Shown here: one piece after another, positions 11,877 through 21,554 of the stretch
Position numbering within the stretch: position 1 is the stretch's first letter
Layout of the letters: every line of letters begins with the position of its first letter
Assembly (NCBI RefSeq): GCF_036426115.1
Contig: NC_088599.1
Location: 9,942,001-10,006,000, forward strand
DNA length: 64,000 nucleotides
Source: Kwoniella botswanensis
Taxonomy: Eukaryota > Basidiomycota > Tremellomycetes > Tremellales > Cryptococcaceae
Direction: 5' to 3'
The notes under the pieces: model-generated
Databases searched by the model: none
Seen by the model: the letters and a program-made list of their open reading frames with translations, nothing else
Told to the model about the DNA's origin: nothing
Program-made: the position numbers and the translations under genes

Positions 11877-13026
11877 ATGGGTCTCTCACTCTCGCGTATA
11901 TATGGGTCTCTATCCTCACTAGCATTCTGGGGTAAAGATAAGGAAGTTAGAATATTAATGGTTGGTTTGGACTCGGCTGGTAAAACCACTATATTATATA
12001 GGTTGCAGGTGAGTTTGATTCTGTGCCCTCATTCTATCTCTGTATGTACTGATTCGGAACGGGAATGGATGTAGATCGGTGAGGTGGTATCTACTATACC
12101 CAGTAGGTTTCTCTTCCGATATAATTTTACTACATAGACAAATCATCTCGCGAAATCACGAATCAGCTATTGTAGAATAGCACTCATCGACTCGTCATGC
12201 AGAATAGACACTGATGTTCCTGCAACTTCCTTAGCAATCGGATTCAACGTCGAGACGGTATCATATAAGAATATAAATTTCCAAGTTTGGGATTTGGGTG
12301 GTCAATCTAGTATTAGACCTTATTGGAGATGTTATTATGCTAACACTCAGGTGAGTTGAGGAGTTACAATTCTCAAGCTACATGGTATAAAAAGGGGGAA
12401 CAAGGAAGGAGACAGTAGATGGCGATCTATACCCTTGTCACGGTGTATGATCAGAAGACTGCTTTATCTGAGGAGGATGGTTGCGATCATCCTGCAATTA
12501 ATTCTTTCTACCTGGTCATCTCATTCATCACGCACAATCCTCGAAGTCTCGTTGCCATTAGTCTTCTGAATATACCGATACTTGACAGAAGCTTACAACT
12601 CGTATCCCTGCCCAGGCAATAATCTACGTGATAGATTCCTCGGACGTCTCCCGACTACCCACCTCACGTTCCGAGCTCTTAACGATGTTATCGGAGGACG
12701 AGCTGAAATCCGTCCCCGTACTGGTATTCGCCAACAAGCAAGATGTAGAGGGCGCGCTGAGCCCAGGTGAGATAAGTGATAAACTAGGTTTGGCAGGTCA
12801 GGAAAAGGGAAGGGAATGGAGTGTGAGAGGAAGTTGCGCGACGAAAGGTGAAGGTTTGGAAGAAGGTTTGGATTGGTGAGTGATTTTGATCCATTAAACA
12901 ATCTGTCTGATCATTTATTATACTCGAGGTGATGGATGGGGTCAAGGTTTGCATACAAACGTAATTACAGATATCTGATCTATGTCTTCTTCCCACTATA
13001 GGCTCGTAAATACAATACAGAAATAA
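11877..13026 (+). CDS. ARL1: ADP-ribosylation-factor-like GTPase ARL1
   Basis: Small GTPase of the trans-Golgi that recruits GRIP-domain golgins. Five exons: 11877..12008, 12075..12102, 12235..12350, 12616..12875, 13002..13026; 186 residues. Motifs in order: Gly2 for myristoylation (MGLSLSRI), P-loop GLDSAGKTT, switch I with [12 protein letters not shown], switch [19 protein letters not shown] (the RPYWRCYY is ARL1-type), NKQD, and CATKGEG for the last guanine-contact loop. Exon 2 (28 nt) and exon 5 (25 nt) are very short but phase-correct. An in-frame insert (SSLAFWGK near residue 14) lengthens the region between the N-terminal helix and the first beta strand. Confidence 0.95.
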
Positions 13027-13548
13027 CCGCTTTGCCTTCGATCAATCTATCACCTTGGATAAGTTTACTTTGGATAGGGGAATCATACTTGGTTATTTTT
13101 CATCATTTTCTCCCATAAAATAGAATCTCTTCATCTTATGACCTCATCGAAACATTCGACATGTATTAAAAGTATTTTGCGATTCTAAAGTTTCAAGAGG
13201 AGCATCTATACAAGATGGCCAACATTGCAAGAATTCCTCACTCGTACGGACATTGTTCTCAATTCATGTTCTGACACTTCAATCGGTTTACTACAATCAG
13301 AAGAGTCGAACTCAAATGCCATCGAAAACACGTTGTATACACTTCATCTCCATTGTTTATAACTATAGCTACATATTGGCAAACTCCAATTCTCCCTCAA
13401 GCCACTCAGTACGCATCATCACCATCATCATCGTCGTCGTCAATACACCACGCGCTCAGTACACTCGTTCGCACAACACCACTGCCATCTGCGCACTCAC
13501 CCCACTCACCCTCGCCCTCATTCATATCGCTCTGTTAACCTATCCTAC
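13027..13548. other. Convergent intergenic region with CAT/CGT triplet repeat
   Basis: Between the stops of ARL1 and the alcohol dehydrogenase. A short CATCAC/CATCATCGTCGTCGTC triplet stretch lies at about 13408-13442. No gene seen. Confidence 0.4.
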
Positions 13549-14986
13549 TTAAGCCAAATCCTGCTTGAGAACATATCTGTATCTGACAGTATTGTTCTTG
13601 ACAGACTCGATGGCTTTAGCGGCTTGAGACATGGGCAAAACTTCATCGATGATGGGTTTGATACCTTTCTCAGCGGCGAGTTTGAGCATTTGATTGCTAT
13701 AATCCAGATACAAACTCAATAAGCGAATTCTGAGCAAAAACGATAAGCAGTTGTAACACTCACGCCTCCTTTTTAGAACCAATATGACTACATCCTACAC
13801 AAGCAGCATTCGAAGCCATCGACTGAGGTTTGAGCCCTTCCCACGCCTCGTCGGGCAATCCAACAGAGGTCAATTTCCCATCTATCTTCAATGTGCTCAA
13901 AAGATCTCCTAGTGGGATGGAATTGGCATCGGCAGCAGAAAGGATGTAATCGATCTTGTCGAAATATTTATCCGCGAATCCGTCTTCGGAGGTAGAGACG
14001 AATTCGTCTGCACCGAGGGAGAGGGCGTCTTCTTTCTTGTTGGGGGAATGGGAGAAGACGATTACCTTGGCACCGAGATGATGAGCGAACTGAATGGCGA
14101 AGTCTACAGACAAAACGACATTGTATCAGCTTCAGTTCAGGGTTGACTGTTTTACACATTTATGTGTTACCGGTATGTTAAACTGCACTCACGTCCCAAT
14201 CCGCCAATACCAACTATACCAACAGTCTTACCTGGCCCGGTACCGTTCCTCACCAAAGGAGAGAACACGGTAAGACCAGCACATAACATCGGAGCGGCAT
14301 CTTCTGACTTGATAGCGTCAGGGATGGCAAAGACGAATCGCTGGTTCGTACGAATAGCAGTTGAGTATCCTCCTTGGGATTCGACTCCATCAGGGAATTT
14401 GGCATTGTATGTGCTATAAGGTAAAGTCGTCATAGCAATGTCAGTATCGTTCAGATTTCAGGAATTACCATCAATTGTACTCTGGAGATGGATTTTTACT
14501 CACTCAACTTGCTCTGGACAATATTGTTCATTATCCTCATTACATCTGTTACATTTCAAACAACTCAACACCTGAGCACCTACACCGACTCTTTGTCCAA
14601 CTTTGAATTCTTTCACATTATCTCCTACGTGAGTGACCTTCCCTACGATCTCGTGGCCTGGTACAACCCACGGGGCACCGAGGTCGCCCCATCCACCCGT
14701 AATCGTATGAACCTATATCAGACTGGTCAGTTCTGGTTCCTAATTCCTTCTGACACTACAGTCTAGGTTGCGCTTACATCACTGCCGCATACACCGCATA
14801 CCTCTATGTCGAGGGTGACATCGTCGGAATGAGGTGTTTTGAGCTTGTATTCTTGTACTGAGAAGTCAGTGTATTTCGAAGTATCTGAAAAAACCGACAT
14901 AAATCAGTATAAAAGTTTTGTTGAAAAGGGGGGGAAAACGTACCGGCGATACCGTATCCTTTAGCAGTAGCAGTAGGCGAAGACAT
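13549..14986 (-). CDS. Zinc-dependent NADP alcohol dehydrogenase (ADH6/7, cinnamyl-alcohol type)
   Basis: Medium-chain dehydrogenase reducing aldehydes to alcohols, probably with NADPH. Six exons on the minus strand: 14986..14944, 14884..14778, 14712..14504, 14413..14193, 14103..13764, 13696..13549; 355 residues, normal length. Visible: catalytic zinc site CGVCGSDVHT and GHEIVGKV; structural zinc cluster CLKCNRCNEDNEQYC; coenzyme loop GIVGIGGLGHFAIQFAHHLG; and the C-terminal EVLPMSQAAKAIESV region. The lack of an acidic residue after the second strand (VIVFSHSPNKKEDA) favours NADP, as in Adh6p. No leader, so cytosolic. Substrate cannot be told from sequence. Confidence 0.93.
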
Positions 14987-15611
14987 CTTGATTCTGTGTG
15001 TGTATGTATATGTATTTCAATAGATTCATCAAAGTTGAATAGATAATTTTGAGACGATGTTTCTTATATATCGTCTTATAAGTCGACGAAGTCATCTGCC
15101 ATCTTTATGTCAATGACCTCATACATCCTTTTGCTTTGGTATTACCCTACATATCATGTGTCCAGTACCAGTCCAGTCTAGTCCGATGATAATGATAACG
15201 ATAACCTCGACCCAGACAAAGCCATTTCAAACACCGTCATAACACTGTAAAAAGACAAGAAGATGTCATGCCGAAACAAGGAAATCCAAGAAACCCAACC
15301 CAGCAAAGTTAAATAAAAGTGTTCAACCAGGTACGTCACCGACCTACGTCAGTGCGCTATGCTACGCTATTGTGTGGAGCCATGCGGCTATGGTGCCAAT
15401 TGCCGATTTCAACCGTGTTATCGAAGCCTGCGTGGTGTGTTTATTTGAATTTTATGGATGTATGGATGCATTTCTCTCGCTCATACGAGTACGGACACAA
15501 AGTTACATAGTCACTGCTACTACTACTGCATGCATGTTACTGACCATACCAGGACATACCAACTATTCTGTATAAAAAATTGGAATGAGAACAGACTACA
15601 GCCCTGATCAT
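14987..15611. promoter_or_regulatory. Alcohol dehydrogenase promoter and 3' end of the CID gene
   Basis: 625 bases between two minus-strand genes. Starts with a TG/TA-rich stretch (14995-15015); a direct CTATGCTACGCTAT-type duplication sits at about 15355-15370. No gene seen. Confidence 0.4.
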
Positions 15612-18600
15612 TTACATGTGTTCATTCACATTCCCATTTCCACCTCCCATACTCATACCCATGCCCATTCCCATACCACCCGAAAGGAAAGCCATCAATT
15701 CCAATTGATTTGGATCCCTACCCATTGAATTCTTCCATGCTTGAGCCAAGTTAGACCATGAGTCGGGTGAAGAGGGGTTGAAAGTGTTTATTGGGAATGT
15801 ATCTAATGTCATCATCGTATTCGTGTTCGGTTGTTGAGAAGCATTATCATTATGGTTATTATTATTGTAATCTTGTTGATTTTGACGCTGGATCGAAGGC
15901 TGGAGTATACCATCATCCGATCCATCATCCAGCGTCATATCTTCTTCACCACCTTCTTGGCTCGGCTCCTCCATCCATGCTGGAGGAGGCGCCCGACCAT
16001 TCCCTGTCGGTTGTCCTTGTCCTTGTCCAGGATTCGTTTTCGGACGAGGTGGTAGGCCATTTCCCAGTAAGATTGAAGGTTGCGGTCCTGATCCATGATT
16101 AGATATCATTCCGTTGGGTGGATTGTTGTACTGATCATGCTCTCGATTGTTACCTTGACCATGAAATCCACCTCTACCAGCTCGATTACCCCATCCACTA
16201 TCACTCGATCTACCTTCAAATCTCCTTTCCCTATGAGGTGATCTAGATCTTGATCTCTCTCGATTCCACTTTCCGCCCATTTGGCCTGAACCAGGCCCAG
16301 ATCCAGGTCCATTCTCATAACTACCTCTTCTGCCCCAATTGCCACTACCACCATTATGTTTATAATCTTGCGATTCTCTTCTCCCATGTCCAGGTCCATT
16401 CCCTTGATCTTTATTTTGAAACCTATTTTCTACGTTTGATGAGGGCCCACGCATAGGTTCAGCTCTCATAGGAGCAGGAGGCAGGGGTAAGTCGGAATAT
16501 CCTTTCTGGGGTGATCTCCTGTATCCCCCAGGTGGACCTCCAGAAGGAGGATGAGATGGTCCAGCCTGCTGTGTCTGTGGGGGTGGTGGACCAGCTTGAG
16601 CAAGAGCTGCGAATTTTGCCAAGGCAGCATTCTGAGCAGCGTTCAATATGGGCTTATGACCTGTACCTGCACCAATATTTGACGGACCAGCTTGATCAGA
16701 TGCCACTGGATGTGATGGTGGTGGAGGTTTATTTTGAGCTTGAGGTTGAGGTAAAAGTGCAGCTAGATTGGCTAAATTTGGGATGTTGATTGGAGGCGAA
16801 GCCACTGTCTGGGGCTGAGGTTGGCCAGGGAGGCTAGGAGATGGTTGAGGCTTGTTGACGCTTGCTAGGATCGCTGCTAGGTCGAGATTCGGTATGATAG
16901 GAGGTGCCGGAGTCGGGGTTGAGATGCCACTGCCACACATTATCAGCATACTGCGATTCGAGGCTATCATAGGACACTCTTATGGACTTACTTTGGATTA
17001 GGGAGTGTCGCACCGTTGTTCGTTGGACTGAGTACAGGCGCAGGTGACGCTGCGATTCCGAGTAACTTGGCGACTTCAGGTGGTAGACTACCTGGTTGGG
17101 TGGGAGCAGCGGAGGGAGCTGGAGCAGGGTATGGAGGAGTCGTTGAACCTGTCACATCAATTTGATGTAAGGTGGAGGAAAGTGGAGTCTCAGTGTATGC
17201 TCTTTCAACGTAAACGTATGCAGAAGTGACAATAGAAGCAAGAAAGAATTTGAAATAAACAGGTTTGGTCAAGCTTGCCTGGTTATCTGTGCGTGAACGT
17301 TATTCTTGTGACATCCCTGATGTCCTCTGTCCATCATACCATCTGCACAACCTCCACCTCCTGCAGTCCGACCGGACCTGGCTCTTGTGCACATAGAAGT
17401 GTCACGTCGCGATCTCCTTCCGCCCTTCTCCCGTGATGATCAGGGATAATGGTAATAGTAACACAGGAGGCAGTTTTGAGCAGTGAGGTGCCGGTCGGAT
17501 GGACGGGGGATATTGGCAGGATGATTCTTTCTTCTCTCTAATAACGTTCATGCACAAATAACCAGAGTTGCCAACCAACCTATTTTGAATACGACTAGTA
17601 GTAGTAGTAGAGTATAACGCAAGATGATGCATGCCTGATATTTTTCGACAGGTGTGAAGAAGTTGATGTAAGGATATATAACCGAGGTACACTTTCTTCT
17701 TCTCTCCCCTACGTAGGTCAGTAGTAAAAGTGAGAGACATCGTAAGGGTTTCTCCTTATAGGATAGTCCCCTTGTCTTCTTGAGTAGATCTTGATGATGA
17801 CGATGTTCAATACGCTTTCCTTGATTAAGAATGGTATATTGATATTGTCGAGAGACGAATCGATTACAGAAATAGAACGAAAGTGAATGAGAATGAGGAC
17901 AGACGAGATATTCACCTTTACCGACACTTCCCGGTCCGCTCCCACTCGATCCTGATCTTCCTACATCCTTCAACTTGGTGGAAGGTCCAGCTTGAGCACC
18001 ACCCGCACTTGCGATCTTCTTCGTTAATCGCTCGAGACAATGTTGAGGGAAGGTACCGGCCTTTGACCAGATATCGACTATCTTTTTTGTCTTTTCCTAA
18101 ATCAACATCAGTCCGTCAGCCTTCTCTGAATCTATTTAACCTCTCAAATTATACCCGAAGTAAGGAATACGCCTCTTACTCACCTTTCCTTCGATCCATA
18201 AACCGCCTTTCCCATCGTCCAACAACCCTTCAATCCAACTATCCACCACCCCCTCCAATTTCAACAACAGCCCCGCCTGCGTCCCTTTGCCCCTCTCTTT
18301 GTTCACCTGAGTACCTATACCTTTATTCACATCGCTCTTGGCTGCTCGGGCAATCGCGTCAAAGACGTACAGACTGGATATTCTCGATTGACTTGCGGGA
18401 GGTAAAGAAGCGTTCAATTTGAAGAAAGTCGTGACTAGCTGATAATCCTCTGCGACCAGTTCGATAGCTTGTGAAGCGAGTTTCTGTACTTTCGATCCGG
18501 ATAGACGAGGGGCGGTTATGGTAGCTGTCAAGAGCTTGTCGAATTCCTGAGAGAAAGGGGAGGATATTAGCTTTGAAGGAGGGAAGACAGTTGGAGGGAT

Positions 18601-18626
18601 GGTGGGCTTACCTTCAATTCGGCCAT
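15612..18626 (-). CDS. RNA polymerase II CTD-interacting (CID/RPR) domain protein with Pro/Gly-rich tail
   Basis: Likely binds the phosphorylated polymerase II C-terminal repeat in termination or 3' processing (Nrd1/Seb1/SCAF group). Exons I can support on the minus strand: 18626..18612 (MAELK), 18546..18184, 18096..17916, 17148..16992, 16929..15612; joined they give 677 residues in phase. The CID is about residues 1-145: EFDKLLTATITAPRLSGS, SRISSLYVFDAIARAAKSDV, WIEGLLDDGKGGLWIEGKEK, VDIWSKAGTFPQHCLERL. Then follow Pro/Ala-rich repeats (LPPEVAKLLGIAASP; INIPNLANLAALLPQP), an Arg/Ser segment (RERSRSRSPHRERRFEGR) and a Gly/Met-rich end. I see no RRM, unlike Nrd1/Seb1. The middle is uncertain: the 767-base gap 17915..17149 is far longer than other introns here and may hide exons. 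Confidence 0.72.
17149..17915 (-). other. Unusually long intron (or hidden exons) of the CID gene
   Basis: Starts with a GTGAAT donor and ends at a GACAG acceptor. Inside are further possible donors and acceptors (for example a stretch near 17290-17395 that reads Gly/Cys-rich in one frame). No part has a recognisable domain, so coding status is open. Confidence 0.4.
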
Positions 18627-19037
18627 CGTGGAGAATCTACCGCCAATCAGCAATTGGGCAGTCGATAAGTCACCCTCGATAAAGACTGATCGGCTGTTGA
18701 GTTTGCGGAGATGAACAAAGCGAATAAAGAGGACTACGTAAGAGAAGGACAGCAGGAGGTGAGAATGTATATCATGTTCTCATCCAAGAAAGGAGTGAAG
18801 ATGGCGGTGATACGGGAATACAAAGGTGAAAGGAGAATGTGGCACACCCACTTGCAGATTATGGTGATGACGTATCGCAGCTACTCGTCGTATGAGTTAT
18901 GACACGCTCTCTCCTCTTTTGACTTTGGATTGGGTGCAAAAGCCATTCACATCCTCATCAACCAGCTAATCAAATCTCTTTCAATCTACATTGGACCTTA
19001 TCAGACTCGAAGGAACCCTCAAGGACCCACATACAAG
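18627..19037. promoter_or_regulatory. Divergent promoter, CID gene / BAP31-like gene
   Basis: About 410 bases upstream of both genes. AG-rich on the left, CT-rich just before the BAP31-like start. No gene seen. Confidence 0.4.
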
Positions 19038-20431
19038 ATGACTGTAAGCTATGATGTCCAGTCTTGATCCGCAAGAATGGAAAGCTGATATACCGCATCA
19101 CCTCGCAGCTGTACTACTCCCGTGCGTATCTATGTATTGAATGACAGTACTGTTCATGCGGATACTGAAAAGAGCTGCTATAGTTTGCTTTGGCCTTCTC
19201 ATGTCTGAGCTCGCCTTATTCTCTACCATGGTCTGTCCCATGCCATTCACACTCAGAAAGAGGTAAGCTATACTCATATGCAAACGAAGTGATGAAACAC
19301 TATTATTATGGATTCAATCAAGACATCATGCTGATCACAGATAATACTCTATAGGATGTTCCACTTCCTCAGTGAAAACCCAGTCGTACGTCTGCCTCTC
19401 ACCTGTCTATCACATCTGTACCGAGCTGACATGGATCATTCGTAGGTCGCCAAAGTCCAGTACGGAGTGAGTTCACTAGGGAGCTATATACATCTTTTTT
19501 TTTGTCTTTCATGTTACTGACTGCAGATCCCCTCAACAGCTGAAGATAACGTTTATGTAAGCTCCATGATAATGATGAAATCGTTCAAGACAAGAGCTGA
19601 TGAATGTTTACGATAGATTTGTGGCGGTGTTATTTGTAGACGCTGTTCAAAGAATGGTTAGAATCGCTCAAGAAGGTGAGTTATCGGTTTGTCGGTACTG
19701 TGCGGTATCACCCAAACATATGCTGACAACTGCAACCCTTCGCAGGAGCTGCCGCCAAGGCCAAACCCGATATGGTAGATGCCAGGACTGAGACGAACTA
19801 GTAAGTCACGACTATTCCCTCATTCAAACCGTCAAGCCCCTATCTTACACTGAGTATCACAGCGCCGCCAGACGATTTTACGCTCAACGAAACTGTCAGT
19901 CCCATCTATTCTTTAACATCTTTCTGTGATTGTATGCTGATAAAATTATTTAGTATACCTCACCGGTGCTACCTTGTTCCTTTCCCTTCTCCTCGCTAGA
20001 GTATTCTACATTGTCCTTGATTTCATTCACGTCCAAGAGAACTACACCGCCCTCCAAACCAAGGTCGCTAAGCAAAGTGGTGCTTCAGGCGAGAACGAGG
20101 AACTGCGAAAGCAGATTAAAGAACTTGAAGCTCAGTTGAAACTTAGTCAAGGCAAAGACCGAGATTTTGGTGAGTATAAGATTTCCCCCTGAAATCTCTA
20201 ACAGGAAGGAATGTAACTCTTCTTTGGAAGGAGGGATAGATGCTGATGTGGTATTCGAATAGAAACCCTCAAGAAACAAGCTAACCAACAAAATGCCGAA
20301 TACAATCGATTGGCTGATGAGCACAACAAAGCTGTGCGTTTGTCGTTTGATTTGTCCTCTCCTGTTACACAACACTGACGCTTGATTATCTCCTGTAGAC
20401 CGGTTCGGTATCAAGCAAGAAGGCCGACTAA
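19038..20431 (+). CDS. BAP31/Yet-family ER membrane protein
   Basis: ER membrane cargo-export and quality-control protein (human BAP31, yeast Yet1/Yet3). Twelve exons: 19038..19043, 19109..19121, 19184..19262, 19355..19385, 19446..19466, 19540..19556, 19617..19675, 19746..19800, 19863..19894, 19954..20169, 20263..20333, 20399..20431; 210 residues. Visible: span 1 (LCFGLLMSELALFSTMVCPMP), KRMFHFLSEN, span 2 (LKITFIFVAVLFVDAVQRM), RRFYAQRNLYLTGATLFLSL with span 3, then a coiled coil (SGENEELRKQIKELEAQL). The last four residues KKAD form a KKxx dilysine ER-retrieval signal, as in BAP31 (KKEE). Exon 6 has an alternative acceptor 14 bases upstream, but family alignment (QYGLKITF) supports the one used. 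Confidence 0.92.
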
Positions 20432-21554
20432 ATTGGTCCGTCCGTCCTGTCAGACCGATTGAGTGGGGGTTTGGATAAGGATGATTGAATGTTAGAGGAA
20501 GGAAGGACGTTCGAATACATTTTATGATAATTATAAACGAAGTCGTTGAATAGATAACGATTCGATGTCAATGAGAGGAAGTACTGTAATGACAAATCGA
20601 TAAAGAAATATCCAAGATACACGTGTTTCCTCAAAGATCTTTGAGCATGTATCTTTCAGCATGAACTGCATGTTGAGTCGCACGAGCAACGACATGATGC
20701 AGATCATTGGCTCACACGTGTTCAAGCATGTTGGAGTTGTTGTACACCCATCGCAGACGACTGAAGCAGAAGTGGTTAGTCAATCTATTGTTGCGCCACA
20801 TGAAAGGGTTATGTATCCGTGAATTACGTGAGACACTCACCGTTTTAGACGAAACAGGTAAAAATCGATAGTTTGTCTCAGGAAGCCGATTGGAGCTTTT
20901 TCGCTTTCCCAAGTGCATATCAGTCTAAGTCTAGAGGGACTGAGGCCTAAACAACAAAACGGTAGCCGACCGAGCAAGGGCCAGGAGGGTGACTGACTCC
21001 TACAGGGTAAAATTCGATGAACGGGTCGGGTGACATGCAAAGGGAATGAACTCCAGCGGTTAGTCAAGTCGCTCTGCCCTTCTTACTCTCTCCGTAAGCC
21101 AGCCTTTTCTTCTGTGAACCTAAACACTGCGAAGGATCGACCAATTACATGAAATGAAGTGATGAGAGGACCCGCTTCTCATGATCGTCGGTTCAAGGAT
21201 CATGCAATAGTTCACGTATCCTGACCGCTATGGATACATACATGAGATAAGTTATTATGTACGTGAGGTAAATCCATCTCATCCCACCATATCTTTGCTT
21301 TTCTTTGAATGTTAAAACCCACTTAAACTACACTCTCTCTTTCTCTATTCCCATCACTCATCTTGTCTGTCTTTGTTTATAAGATTCATATATCCCCCCG
21401 GATCACCTGGGTGTTGATCGTCTTGAGCTAAAACTTTCTTTTTTGCCGACCTATCTCTAAACCTTACTTGTTTCACCAATAATCCAATTCAATCCAATCC
21501 GGTTTTAATTGAGAGAGGGGGGATCATTCAAACAGTGTCTCTATTTATTTCAAG
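20432..21554. promoter_or_regulatory. Intergenic region upstream of the KRE6-like gene
   Basis: 1.1 kb. From 21320 to 21554 it is CT-rich transcribed leader. On the minus strand a short splice-competent open frame (20918..20841 joined to 20760..20722) is discussed as a finding; nothing else looks coding. Confidence 0.4.
20722..20918 (-). other. Possible small spliced open frame, 38 residues
   Basis: Starts MHLGKRKSSNRLPETN, ends exon 1 at 20841 before a consensus GTGAGT donor, resumes at 20760 after a pyrimidine-rich TTCTGCTTCAG acceptor, and stops at 20722. The 80-base intron keeps phase. No family recognised; it may be a non-coding transcript or chance. Confidence 0.2.

Noticed and set aside
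13549-14986. Natural-product or xenobiotic gene cluster around the alcohol dehydrogenase
   Set aside because: The neighbours are ARL1 and a CTD-binding protein; no synthase, P450 or transporter nearby.
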